A stretch of 64,000 nt of DNA from Adiantum capillus-veneris (lineage: Eukaryota > Streptophyta > Polypodiopsida > Polypodiales > Pteridaceae), in assembly GCA_014529385.2 (NCBI GenBank), contig CM043958.1, positions 155,783,293-155,847,292 of the forward strand, written 5' to 3'. The notes below the pieces were generated by a model. It ran no database searches and was not told the DNA's origin. It was given only the letters and a program-made list of their open reading frames with translations. Of the stretch, positions 49,539-61,693 are shown piece after piece. The translations under genes were made by a program, and so were the position numbers. How positions within the stretch are numbered: position 1 is the stretch's first letter; each line of letters begins with the position of its first letter.

Positions 49539-50294
49539 CTTCCTGTAACATTTAATGGCCTAATAACTTGTGTGTAGCGGAAATTAACATGAACATAGTG
49601 GGCATTTCATTAGAATAGATTCCTAATGAGAATTACAAGAGTGCTTGGGTGGAGAGAGCAACAAAAAGCATAACACCTAGTTAGATAGCATCAACAATAC
49701 TTTCAAAAGAGAGAGAAATTAAGCTATTGACAATAGTTGAGGACCGGATTTTCATGGAGCCGGTCCCCCCTCCACGGTCCCCCTCCAAAAGGCTTTGTAT
49801 TATGGTTTCTCCCATCAAGAGAGACATTGTACAATACAATTCTTTGTGTTCCTTCAAGACTAGCTAGTGCAATGAAGATGAAAGATTCATGCACTAAGCA
49901 AAACACTTAGAAAAAACAACTTTAATTATCCCCGTTCTCAGACCCAAGACCTCACACACCTTCGAAGATGGTGAGAGCTAGTAGGGTATGAGAGTAGATT
50001 GAGAGGAAGAAGGAGTATCTTACGAGAAAGATGTACATCTCCTCACATAATCACTCATATTAGCATAGCTTTAGCTTAGTAATTAGCTTGGTAGAGGAGA
50101 TGAGCATGCATTGAAGCTTGGCTCTTGGTTGGATTTGCATCCACAAGCCAAGAGTGTGCCGATGTAGGCTTCTATCTCACAAGCTTGGAGTAGGTGATGA
50201 GCTCTCCATTAAAGCTTGGGAAGAGATAGTCTTCTCTTTCTTCACACATGAGATTGTGTGAGTGTGTGTGTGATAATGCTTTGCAAAAATCAGC

Positions 50295-50332
<38 letters not shown>

Positions 50333-51173
50333 GCGAGCCCTCTTGCTATTTGCTCTTGCTCCAGCCTCATTGGCCCTCCCCAAGCCAAGCCAATGACCAT
50401 TAAGCAGCATAAGTGATAGCCTTTTGACATGTGTCCCCCTTTCCCCTTTTGTGAGAGCTTTAGGTAATTTAATAATTAAACTAAACTCTCATTGGACCCC
50501 TTTGCCTCCTGGCCAATAGGAATCAGGCAAGCCATTGGGCTCCTGAATGCTCATTGGACCCCTTGGGAGATTGCCCAATAGTCTTCTAGGAGACTTAATT
50601 CTCATTGGTTCTTTTATTAAGTGTTTTTAAATTAATTAAACTAGATTTACTCTAGCCTAATTCTCATTGGTCCACCTCCAAGGCCATCCAATAGGAATTG
50701 GGCACACCTTGTGGGCATCTGGGCTAGGGAGCTGACATGTGTCCCTAATTCCCTTTGCGTAAAGGGAGCTTGTGTGTGTGTGTGTGTGTGACTTTCTCTC
50801 TCATCCCTTACTCCCAAGGCTCGCCCCCTCCTATGTAGGGATTTGAAAAGACTTTTGGTCACACACAAAGCATCCAATTTCCCCTAGGGTTGACCTTTGG
50901 ACACAACCTTTGAATTTTGGAACCTTAGCATTTTGGAAGTCTTAATGGGCTGAACCTTAGGGTCTTTTTAGCCCATTGTTGCACATGGCTCTTTTGCAGA
51001 TGGCCCCCCTTTTGGATCCCTATTTTCCCTCCTTTGGACCCCTACAGTGGCCGGTCTGCTAGCTTAACCAATATTCTAGCTTTTTCTCCCCTGGCACTTC
51101 CCCACATTAAATGATCAGTTTAATATGAGAAAATCATTTAGGAGAATTAGATATTGACTATTATGACACTTCC
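49539..51173 (-). mobile_element. Solo LTR of the E8 gypsy family with target duplication
   Basis: An LTR of 1625 bp (49544-51168), same ends as the E8 5' LTR, flanked on both sides by CTTCC (49539-49543 and 51169-51173). No internal sequence remains. This is the usual product of LTR-LTR recombination. It splits the leader of copia E9. It holds (CT)n at 50298-50329 and a short (GT)n near 50770. Confidence 0.95.
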
Positions 51174-51506
51174 ACTTTGTGTGTGCATGATGCCACTTCG
51201 AAAGAGGCTACACACTCCCGAATGAGCCGTGGACTCTCGTAGATGGAAGAGACTGCAACAATGGTACCTGTAATGGCTATGGAAGCTCTGTAGCACAAAC
51301 TATCAAAAGAGAACTAAAAAATGCAGCTCCTAGGCCATAGCTCGAATGAGGTTTCTGATGGCATGAATGGCTCCGAAAGGGGGGTAAAACTCCAGGACAC
51401 CTACTGGAAACGCTCTAGGAATGCTGAATTTGCCGATGCCGAAGTCGGAACTCTGTTTGCACTCTTGAAAGTGCACGCACGCGGAATCGATTTCGGGAAT
51501 GAAACA

Positions 51507-51518
51507 ACTCTGATACCA
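51507..51518 (-). promoter_or_regulatory. E9 primer binding site (tRNA-iMet)
   Basis: The minus strand reads TGGTATCAGAGT, two bases from the LTR inner edge at 51521. Confidence 0.85.
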
Positions 51519-51733
51519 GATGAAGGAGAGGAGCCGGGAGCACAGCGGAAGAGGAAGATGAATACGCACACATACTCACACACACACACCACCATAGCAA
51601 CATGCACAGGCTAGAGGGGGAGAGCCGACACACACTGTGTGTTCCCTTTCTTTCTTCTCTATCTTATGCACTTAGACACTCTACTTTGTGTTAGTGGCTC
51701 ACACAAGTGTATACCTGTATACTTAGGGTTAGT

Positions 51734-51958
51734 AGTAAGAGAAGAGGCGAAGGAGGCGAGGTAGGCAGTGAGGCAGAAGAGGGGAGGAACCAGAGCTGGG
51801 AGAGTATTGCCAGCTCACACGAAAGCAAAAAACTATATTACTGAGTATAGTGCAAGCACTCATTTGCTGAAGGGCAAGCTCGAATCTACAATGCCAAGGA
51901 AATCGATGGACCTGAGCACTGCCTTCAAGCACCTACCCTGCAAGACACGTCAAAAAAT

Positions 51959-52035
<77 letters not shown>
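51734..52035 (+). repeat. Repeat R copy 2, ending in (GT)n(GA)n
   Basis: Homologous to 40304-40674. The tail is GT (51959-51980) then GA (51980-52035). Confidence 0.8.
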
Positions 52036-52037
<2 letters not shown>

Positions 52038-52373
52038 ATGATCTTCAACGCCCCCTCATAGCTGTTCAGTCTCTGAGGCTTGCTTGATTCCGCTTAGAAA
52101 TTTCAACAACGTCTGAGCCTCTTCCGTTGCCACGTGGAGAGCCTGAAAATGGCTCTCCCTTATAGAGTAGAATAGATACATTTTCAATTGTGGATATATG
52201 CATATGTATGTATGTACACTTTGATACACACAAAGATACATAATATATGCATAACTTTGTATGTACATAGACACATACATATGCACCTCTCCTCCACCTT
52301 GAAAAACTAGAGAAGTATTCTTATATATTGACATTCCTTTCTTCTTAAGTTGTGGCAAATAAGAAATATTTCC

Positions 52374-52374
52374 C

Positions 52375-52443
<69 letters not shown>

Positions 52444-52457
52444 TCACTCACTCACTC
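52374..52457 (+). repeat. Compound (CT)n(CA)n(CACT)n microsatellite upstream of profilin
   Basis: CT run 52374-52399, CA run 52399-52439, then CACT units to 52457. Its right edge is 291 bp before the profilin ATG, so it lies in or near the promoter. I see no convincing TATA box. Confidence 0.95.
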
Positions 52458-52748
52458 TTCCATGCTCTTGGAATGATTGCTCCTCAAAGTGGACCACTTC
52501 CTAATGGGCCACTTTGCCAACCTCTAGGTACCATGGGCGTGAACGTGAGCTGGAGAGGGCAAAAGCAAGTAAAAGAATGAAGTGTTACCGACGTACCGTG
52601 GGCAAGGCTTCTTTCTTATTAGATCTGTCAACCCTTCTGAAGGAATAACAGGCTTGATCTCCACTCAGCTTTAAGGAGGAGATCGATCTTCTGCGTTTCT
52701 TCTCAGGCTCCTCTCTTCTTCGGTTCTCCACCTTCGCAGTCAGCAGCT

Positions 52749-54063
52749 ATGTCTTGGGATGCTTATGTCGACGACCATCTCATGTGCGCCTTTCCCACGG
52801 GCAATACCCTCACTTCTGCGGCTATCATCGGCCTAGATGGCTCTGTGTGGGCTGCCAGCAGCAAGTTCCCTGAGGTGAACTCTCCATTTCCATCGCTTCG
52901 TGTTTTTGCATTTCCAGCTCCTAGCTGTCTGAGGCCCTGTTTATAGAGATCGCGTGCTGATTTGCAATCTGTAACATATTTGAAGTACTTTTCACACTCT
53001 GGTCTCCGAATGGACGTCCTCCATAGCCGCAAAAGGCTGAACACTTTAAGGCTCATCGCCAAAGCCACCGTTAAAATTTTCTTTCTTTTTGGCTGAAGCC
53101 AGAAAACATGCAAGCTATGATGGTCGAGCAGAAAGGGATTGTTGGTAACTTTGAGCGTTTACATTAATGTGAGCAACAGTCCATGATTGGCTTCCTCAAG
53201 TTAATCCTCTAGGTGGATGTCTTGACTTGTGCACTACTCTTCAGAATCAACTTCGTAATGTGCATGGTGGACGCAGATCTAGATGTCATTTCTTGCGTAA
53301 CTTCTTGTGTTCTTGTCTATCAGAGCTGGGGTCAGGGTTATGAAACTAGGTTCCAGAATGTCGCTTTACATTTCTCATTTAACACTATATTCTGGTCTAT
53401 TATGGTTGTACTCAAGATTACTTGTTTCTTATGCAGATCAAGACTGACGAAGTGACTGCTATAGTGAATGCTTTCAATAGTGACGGGGGTGAACTCGCTC
53501 AGCGAGGTTTATTCATTGGTGGCGCAAAGTATCTTGTTGTTCAGGGTGAGCAGGGCGTGGTGATTCGTGGAAAGAAGGCAAGTCGTGCCAGGATTTATAA
53601 GATTGCTTTGAGTCATTATTTTTCTAGCTTGTATGTTGCACGTAGGGCATTATATAGTTGTTTTGGCTACTTTTGACAGAGACAGACGTTCTGCACTTGC
53701 AAAATGAAAAAACTTGATAATCCATGCTGCTTGTCTTCTTAGTCACTGTTTGGGGACAAAAATATGGTTAGGCAGTTAAGGTGCCGCTTTACTTGCTGGG
53801 GTCTGGGAGAGAAACTTTGGAAAATCTTAGCCTTATTCGTTGAGTTTGTAAAATTGGATCTAAATGTATGCAGGGAGTGTTTGGTGCAAGTTGGGAAAGT
53901 GTCTTTAACGCTGAACATGTTACTGCAGGGTGCTGGCGGAGTGACTATAAAGAAGACAAATTTGTGCATGGTGTTTGGCATCTATGATGAGCCTGTGACA
54001 GGGGGTGAATGCAACAGCGTTGTGGAGAAGCTTGGAGACTATCTTGTTGATCAAGGCTATTAG
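52749..54063 (+). CDS. Profilin, 133 aa, three exons (52749-52874, 53437-53577, 53929-54063)
   Basis: Profilin binds monomeric actin, poly-L-proline proteins and phosphoinositides and controls actin assembly in the cytosol. Exon 1 encodes [13 protein letters not shown] to FPE (42 residues), exon 2 [10 protein letters not shown] to VIRGKK (47), exon 3 [10 protein letters not shown] to GDYLVDQGY (44). All three are in phase 0, and 133 residues is within the 131-134 usual for plants. The N-terminal W3/Y6 and the C-terminal YL..QG helix of the poly-proline site are present, as are the actin-side KYLVVQGE and GIYDEP segments. Two introns at these places are the standard plant layout. Intron 1 is GT-AG. 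Intron 2 begins AAG|GCAAGT, a GC donor; no GT donor nearby keeps the frame. No stop or frameshift; very probably an expressed host gene. Confidence 0.95.
52875..53436 (+). other. Profilin intron 1 (562 bp, GT-AG)
   Basis: Donor GAG|GTGAAC, acceptor TTATGCAG|ATC. It joins FPE to IKTDEV, the conserved position of plant profilin intron 1. Confidence 0.92.
53578..53928 (+). other. Profilin intron 2 (351 bp, GC-AG)
   Basis: Donor AAGAAG|GCAAGT, acceptor TACTGCAG|GGT. It joins RGKK to GAGG exactly as in other plant profilins. GC donors are rare but follow this AG|GCAAGT consensus. Confidence 0.88.
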
Positions 54064-57000
54064 AACTTTGTATTGTGCAGCATGAGCGCATTGTTTGGTG
54101 TGGGCCAATAATATAGGATTGGAGAGGTGAGCTTCTGAAAGTTTTTGCTGGGTGTTTCACGACTTATTTATTTGGTTATCCAGCCAGCCATTCATGGCAA
54201 GATGCAAGGCTGCCTTGCAGGCTGAAGCAGCTCTTGCTTTTTCCTTACTGGAGCTTTCGCAAGCTGCTTGCAATGGCAATTTCTTGTACATACTGGCTAT
54301 GATGTGCTTTATAAAGGCAAATTACAGAGTGAGTTTTTTCGGGGGTGCCTTAGGAATCGAGGTTGGCATTAAATCTGCATCTTTGCTTGCTGTGCCTGTG
54401 TAGTTTTCAGTCTTGCGACTTTTCATATGTATAATGTAGATGCTTACCTAACCAGGTTAATATAGCTCCCTACTTGGGTAGTGTTTGTTTAGCGTTTGGT
54501 CTTTTAGGTGTTTTGACAATGTGAGATCACTCTAGGTTGTAGAATGCCCGGTTTGAGCTCTGCCCGTTTGGAGTCCTGTGTCAAAACGCATTTTTAAGCA
54601 TTTCCAATCTTTTGGGTTCATTTGTCAGGTGAATCCCTTCAGGTACCTGGCATATATATATTTTTACTGACAATGAGATTTGGCTCTACTTTTGTGTTGG
54701 TGATATGCTGTGCAAATACAGGCGTTGCCTGCTAGTCTCATGTTCTTTTGAGATTTGCCGGTTTGTGGAAGGTGTGTTCAAGGTCTCACGCTAGTCAAGC
54801 GAGTAAATGGGGATTCTATTGTTGATTACTAGGATGAGGTGCTTTACCGACTTGACCAACAATGTGGAAGTACTAAGTCAGGTTATAACGGTGGGTTTGT
54901 CTCTATTTCCACGTTTACTCTCAGCAGTTATCTGCACTCAGATTTTGCCCTTGGTAAGTGGTTCCATGACTGCTGCTACATTCACTTTGTATGGTGTTTT
55001 GGACTGAAATTTTGTTCTGGCTTATGCTCTGTATTTAATTCTTGTTCTTGACTCACGAGGATCGGTCTGCCAGTTTGCTTTGTATGAGTATGATCAAGTA
55101 GTAATCAGAAAGGTGTCAAAGTAGTAAGGTATCTTTGTAACCCAGTAAAATTTTGGGTTGATACAGAGTTTATCTACAAAGCAGTATAAGATTTTAAGCC
55201 TTTTGATGGCTTTTGGATGAATTGCTTGAACTTGATTTGATAGTGAAAGATCTTACATCTATTGAAATAGTTTCTTTAGGTTCAGCTTATTATGACAAAG
55301 TTGTTTTAAAAAGTTGATTTTATAAAAGTGGATGGTATGTATAGACGGTTATGTATCCCACAAGCTGAGAAACAAGTCATTACACGTGACTGAAATAAGG
55401 TCTAAGTTATGCATAAGAAAAATCAGTTATAGTGCATCACAAGGCTCTTTTTACTAGAAATTATTTCCTAAGCTGTATGTAGTAGAGATTATCCGATTTC
55501 TTGAAAAACAAGCTAGAGGCAAATTGAGGAAAAATGTCTAAAATGTTTCTCAATAGCAAGAGATCATGGGCATTTTGTTAGTAAGAATAAGCTTGGGGCG
55601 AATTTGTAGGGTGCCAATTTCATACTTTGGACAGCTCAAGCAAAACAAAAGTGTAACACAGGAGTAGCTCGTTTATAAAAATGATGGTAGATTGGAGCCC
55701 AGCTTCAAATTTACTTACGATCCTTGCTTTGCACTAGCAAATTCTCCCCACGAGCACTTCAACACTTGTTTTTTGTTTACAGGTTATGATAGATAAAAAC
55801 TAGGTTTTCCCGCATGAGTTTCTGTTCTATGAGTCAATACCTATAAGCATGTAATATGTGACACTTTCCAATCTATGAGTTTGCTTTTGTGTAGCCTCAT
55901 TGCCAGGATAGGGCCTAGATCTTGGACCTTGTGGGACATTGTGTTGTCCCTAGTTTGCTTCTTTTTGCCACCTAGGAAGGTCGTGTTATAGGATTGTAGT
56001 TTGGTGGCTCGGTCAAGATCTGGATTTCAAGAGGAGCCTTTGCCAAAGAACTATGAGAAAAAGCTAGGAGACATGGCCAATGATGATAAGACTCCAATTG
56101 TGGCACAAGGAGCACATCATATTGTGTGAGATCCTCCTATTGGATCAATACCCATGATCCATTTGTCTTAAAATCCTTTGGATGACCATCAAGTGGTCTC
56201 TCCACATCTTTTCCAATAACTATGAGCCTAAAAAGCTTGGAGAGATGGCACATGATGATAAGACTCCAATTGCAACAAACCGAGCGTGACATGCTTTGCT
56301 AGATTCTCTTATTGGCTTGATGTCCATGATCCATCTGGCTAAAATATAGAAGCCCTTTTCAACTTTTCCAAAAGTTATTGAATTCCTCCGAATCTTGTGT
56401 TCTTGGCTAGGACCTGTGTGAAATCTGTGTATGCTCTCAAAAAATAAAAAATGTAAAGCCAATCTGTAAAATCAGCTCTGCCTTCAAGTTGCAGTTGTCA
56501 GCTCTTGAATAGTATATTTTCAGGCAATATTATGTTGGAAACCGCAACTTTGCTTTGTTCCCAAGGTCTTGTCTCACTTGTCCCAAGTGGTCCAGAGAGA
56601 AAAAATTCAAAACTATGTCCAAAACTTTGGTTGTTTTCTCCCAAAAATGCCAAAAAGCTACTTTTAGACACCCTTGAATGAAAATGAAAATTTGAGGCCT
56701 TAAACAATGTTATTTCTAACCTCTAAACCAAAGGGTTGCCATAGGCAAACAACTCTAAAATTTATAGAGTCGCTTTCAAGCTACATTTTGATTACAAAAA
56801 GTTTTGCAATCGGGAGTTCGTGTGTGAAAGTTATGGTCGTTTTTGTGAAAACTAGTTAGCACAAAATTGCTTGTAACTAGAAGTCTGTTGGTCTCAGCCC
56901 AAAACTTAGTCACTACAATGTACAGGACATGGACAACAAGGTCACCAAGTCTTGTCAAGTTTTGACCCTTATAGCAAATGGATAGGGAACTCACGCTTTT

Positions 57001-57800
57001 TTTTTTTCTCAAAATACTTTTTTGTAACTTTTTTTAGTCTTGTTGAGTTCACTAGGTTTCCAACTCTCAATATACCCTATTTGTCGAGTTTTGATCTTTT
57101 TTGGTAAAGGAAAAGATAGAAAATCGCGAGTAGCTGGGAAAAAGTGCGATTTTCTTCCTCTACTAGTGCTTCTAGTAACTTTTTTCAACTTTTAACTTTG
57201 ACTTGATAGGGGTGATCCTTGCATCAAGGCCTACCACTAAACCAAGTCTTGACCAAAAATAATGTTTCTAGCTAGTAGCTGGGGAGAAAAGTACAATTTT
57301 CTCTTGTCAGCCACCCAATAAAATCATAGTTTTTTTTTAGATTCGCTTTTCACAGGTTTTTGCTATTACTTTAGGTCTAATGTGTCACAAGAAATCAAAA
57401 TTTTCACAAAAATCGAATTCCTTGGGTGAATTTTCCTCTTTCCTCACTCCTTTTTACTTGTTTTCATATGAAGCATATGCTACACAAAGACTCAACCAAA
57501 ATGTGGACAAAATCTCATCCAGAGATGCATTTACTTACCCTAATTATAAACAACAGAAAAAAACACTAAAAAACTGCAACTTATCACAAAAACTCTAAAA
57601 TATGTGTTTTTCTTACGTTTTTCAACCGAATGCAAACTTCATTGCTCTAATAGCCAACAAAGCCCCACACAAGAAGCTCTAAACCTACTCTCAACACTTT
57701 ACTCTATCTTCTAACTACTCTTATGACAAGAAACTCACCACTGAAAACACAAAGAACAAGGATGCCTCGATTCCTATTCTACTCTACTCTATCTAACTAG
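54064..57800. other. Downstream and intergenic DNA
   Basis: The first few hundred bases after the stop are probably the profilin 3' UTR; an AATAAT at about 54106 is a weak poly(A) signal candidate. Frames such as 54152-54403 have no homology I recognise. A diverged tandem pair lies at about 56046-56340. The rest is AT-rich with no motif. Confidence 0.6.
56046..56340 (+). repeat. Diverged tandem pair, period about 173
   Basis: Two blocks share AACTATGAG, GATGATAAGACTCCAATTG and CCATGATCCAT in the same order and spacing. Confidence 0.75.
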
Positions 57801-60283
57801 TCTATCTAAGATAACTCTGTTGGACTTAATTGTGTTCACACTATTGAACACAATGCACTCTATGGAAAAAATCTATGAACTCTCTAAATGTAGAAAACCT
57901 GAATTCTACCTCTTTGATCCAATCACACATCCCCATGAAAAACCAAATCAACTCCAATCAACACCCAACTGTGAGGTCCTTGCCCTCATCACCATATCCG
58001 CTTGGCAAATGGAGGGTACCTCACAGGTCACTAGGCCCTAATCGTTTAAAGAAAAACATAGTCAAGATAGTATCGATTCCAATGGACACGCTCTTATCAC
58101 ATGGTAACTCGAGTCTGAGCCATTAAATAGGTTTCCTAGTCTTGTCTCATAAGGGAAGCATGAAATCGCACAAATAGTCAAACATTCCTAGATCTCATCT
58201 TCCAAAAGAGAGAAACTCAAATTCTTTTTTTTCCATAGCTTTGAGAGACACAAACATTTCAGACTTCTTGGCTCTTGGCACAATGAGGTTCTAATTTTTC
58301 TTTTTCTAAACGAATAGGGAGCAGAGAGTTTCTTGGCTAATTGAGACCACCCATCCATTGACATCGAAACCTAAGCGAGTCTCTACTTTCCACCCCCACA
58401 CTCACGCTTTAATCGTGTTTCCTAATTACTACCACATGGTTGTTCATAATACAAAGTTATTTTATTAAAGTTCCTATAACATATTCATTTAAACAGCCCT
58501 TCAAATAGTAAAAATTGGCACCAATACAATATTTCCTAGGAAAAACTTGACATACAACATTACTTCATAATTATTTCAATACTCCGAAATTGTAGAAACT
58601 TCTTCGATGGAGAGTTTCTTGACTAATTGAGACCACCCATCCATTGACATGGAAACCTAAGCCAGTCTCTACTTTCCACCCCACACTCACACTTTAGTCG
58701 TGTTTCCTAATTACTACCACATGGTTGTTCATAATACAAAGTTATTTTATTAAAGTTCCTATAACATATTCATTTAAATAGCCCTTCAAATAGTAAAAAT
58801 TGGCACCAATACAATATTTCCCAGGAAAAACTTTACATACAAAACTTTACCATAGAAATGAACTAAGCTGCCTCATAGAAATGGGTCAACATCGTACATA
58901 GAAATGCACAGCTCATGCGTAGAAACACGAGCTACCTCCCTATGATCAAAGGGGAGTTTATACTAAATCAATATTGAAATAAAATGAAGTAAGGTTGAGA
59001 GAGTCCTTCCTAATCAAACATTCTTTCTTACTTCAGATAGTACATCATCAAGCAATTTCTTCCTACTAATTCAAACTTAATAAAATAACAAGTTCAAATG
59101 ATGTAGTTTCTAATTGGGAGTGACCCAATATTTTCAGGGTAATTTTTCCTTCCTAATTACTCGTGATGCAATGAGCATTAAATAACTGAAAAGTTTTCCT
59201 ACCCTCTCATGAGTGATGGCATTGCTTTGTGAAATGATTGATATTTATTCATTCGTAGAGGCCTTTTCTTTGCATTTTCCATCACTTGTTCTAGCCTCGT
59301 GATCATGCAAACCACCAAAACTAGTTCTCTTGGGTGCCATTCTCACTACTAATTACTTAATTAACTTGAGAAGTTGTAAGCTAGTGTGTAAAGAAACCAA
59401 TGGAAGTAAGGTGAGTGAATGCAAATGTTTTAATACCAACAATATATGGTCATGTCACACATTGCTCAAAACGTACAATGTGCTTAATTTTGCCATAGAC
59501 TTATAATAAATATACACTATTACTCATACACGAGCTTAAGCTAGCCCTTTGTTTCCCAAGCTAGACCATAGCTTCATAGGGCGTCTGCTCTTGCTATTCT
59601 CCTATGTAGAGGTGTCCTAACCTCACTTAATTGCCAAGAAAAATCAAAAGAACCCATTCCCTAAGCCTTCCATGCCAACTTTGGGTGCTAGACCTCATGT
59701 AATCCCATGTTTAGAGTCATTCTTTCCAAAACAGATGAGTCCATGGCTATGGGTCATCCTATGGGCATCCATGGACATCCATACACATGCACATAAATGC
59801 TCATGCACATGCACATGTACATGCATACACATACATACTTTAGAATTACGAATTAAATCTATTAGCTTTAGAATAAGGACTAATTAACTAGGGTGAGCTT
59901 AGCTAATCAGAATTCAATTTTGAAAGTTTCTTTTGAAAAAGGAACTTGATGATGACGAGCTAAAGCGCCAGATGCATACACCTGCTATATTTAGCGATTT
60001 TTGAAGCAAACAACTATTTTTATGAAAATTCAGGGTGGGATATATTTAGATGAGACGATCGCGTCTCGATAGGGGCACCTTGAAACTTACTATTTTTGAA
60101 CAAAAGTGAAAAAAAGGTTAAAATTTTATTTTTGAAAAGCCTACAGTAATACATTCATTTTTTGAAAAGCCTACATTTATACATCAGCTCATCGGAGGAG
60201 GAAGAATTGCTTTATGATCAAAATGGCCTGATAATTTTATTTTGCATGGAGACCCCCTGTGCTAGGGTGGTGGAGACCTTACA
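57801..60283. other. Possible E10 3' LTR and intergenic DNA
   Basis: The right edge at 60283 is a likely LTR border (see E10). The left end of that LTR cannot be placed because no second copy is available. It holds the tandem duplication 58325-58842 and a CATG/ACATGC-rich run at 59766-59837. No gene seen. Confidence 0.45.
58325..58842 (+). repeat. Tandem duplication, period 286
   Basis: AGAGTTTCTTGGCTAATTG at 58325 and AGAGTTTCTTGACTAATTG at 58611 begin two blocks of about 230 bp that stay alike to GGAAAAACTT, with few differences. Confidence 0.92.
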
Positions 60284-60314
60284 TCCTCCCCAACATGAAA
60301 AATTTGGAATGTCC

Positions 60315-60545
60315 TCATCTCAATAATAAGCTGGATCTAGTCTTTGCAAAGAGATGTTTCGTCTTCCCATGTTGCATCTCCTCAAGGAAGTCTTTACACT
60401 TGACTAGGTGTTCGGTGTTGCTTTTTTTCCTAAGCTTCCTTTCCTGAGTTTCTAGGACATAGTCAAGTTGAAGCTCAAGGACTTGTTGGGTTGGAACAAC
60501 TATTTTCTCGGTATCCAACCAAAAGTTGATTAGGGTTAAGAACAT
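60315..60545 (-). pseudogene. E10 chromodomain remnant
   Basis: VLETQERKLRKKSNTEHLVKCKDFLEEMQH aligns in outline with the chromodomain that ends chromovirus integrases, which guides insertion to chromatin marks. The usual LVKW reads LVKC here and the ATWE motif is altered, so histone-tail binding is probably lost. It is separated from the integrase by frame breaks. Confidence 0.8.
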
Positions 60546-60640
60546 AAGGTTTTAGAAGACTAACATGAAAGACATCATGAATTTTGAGATTAGAGGGTAG
60601 CCTTAACTTGTAAGCTTGACCACTTACTACTTTGAAAATC

Positions 60641-61693
60641 TCATAGGGTCCCACAATAGCTTGGGCCGAGCTTCTTGTACTTTCCCAAAGATAGGTTGCT
60701 TTTCTTGGGTCTAACTCGAAGGAGTACCTTATCTCCTTCTTTAAAAGTTCGGTATCTTCTTATCTGCATAATGCTTTTGTCTATCCTAAGCAAGTTGAAT
60801 ATCCTTATGAATAGCTTTGGTCTGGGCTTCCATATCTTCAAGCATTTGCTTTGAGGCCACTACCTCCATAGTAGGATCTGAGAAATTTAACATAGATAAA
60901 CATTTCTGACTGTACAGAGCTTTGAATGGGGACATGCCTTTGCTTCTATGGTCAGAGGAATTGTAGGCATATTCTACCAGAGGGAGATATTGAATCCGCT
61001 TTCTTGGTTCTTGTGAACAATAAGCCCTAATAATATCCTCAATCACACGGTGGTTTATTCTTTTTGTCTGATCATCTGTCTGAGGATGATATGCTGTGCT
61101 AAAACATAGTTGTGTTCCAATAGCTTGAAAGAGAGAGGCCCAAAACTTGCATCCTTGTCACTGATAATTCTCTTTGATAGACCATGGAGTCTAAAGATCT
61201 CCTAAATGAAGATTCTGTTGATATGAAAAGCAGTGAAGGTATTTTTTACGGGCATCAAGTGAGCTACCTTAGTGTGCATATCAACAATCGCAAATACTAA
61301 ATCATAGCTTCCAATTGTGGGTAATCTAGTGACAAAGCCCATACTGATACATTCCCATTTCATTTGGGGTATATCAAGGGGTTGAAGTTGTTCGAGTAGT
61401 TTGATTCGTTCAGCTTTAATCCGTTCGCATGAGAGACATCGTTTCACATAGCGAAGAACATCCCCCTTCATACCTGGCCAAAAGTAACTTCTCCTAACAT
61501 CATTTAGGGTCTTTGCATACCCAGTGTGTCCTGATGCTAGGCTATCATGAGCCTCAAATAAGATCATCAATGTTGGGTCCTTAGGTACACAAAGCCTCTG
61601 TTGATAATAAAGACATCCCTCCAAAAGAGAGTAATCCCTTGTTGGAATGTGTGTTTCTTTAGGAATCTTGCCTTGTTGGATATGCAAGGACAA
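60641..61693 (-). pseudogene. E10 integrase remnant with mutated active site
   Basis: The zinc domain is intact (HDSLASGHTGYAKT..., CLSCERIKAERIK). In the core, the first catalytic Asp of the ISMDF motif is Gly (ISMGFV, near 61345). A one-base deletion near 61157 breaks SDKDASF|W. The catalytic Glu of DGQTERVN is Lys (DDQTKRIN, near 61067). A C-terminal GKxxP-like segment follows at 60841-60641 (FKEGDKVLLRVRPKK, KYKKLGPSYCG). So two of three catalytic residues are gone in addition to the frameshift. Confidence 0.88.

Larger units (their letters stand above)
47186..51705 (-). mobile_element. E9: decayed Ty1/copia element, interrupted by E8 and a solo LTR
   Basis: Minus strand: LTR beginning somewhere near 51705 and ending at 51521, primer site TGGTATCAGAGT (51518-51507), leader (split by the solo LTR at 49544-51168), gag from the ATG at 48759, zinc knuckle, protease and GAG-pre-integrase to 47186, where the E8 LTR begins. 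The remaining pol is not seen left of E8. It is the oldest layer of this nest. Confidence 0.82.

Noticed and set aside
54152-54403. An 83-codon frame just after profilin
   Set aside because: No motif and no relatives recognised; it most likely lies in the 3' UTR or downstream DNA.
57826-57852. Perfect-looking inverted repeat GTGTTCACACTATTGAACAC
   Set aside because: Short and isolated; expected by chance in AT-rich DNA and with no associated feature.
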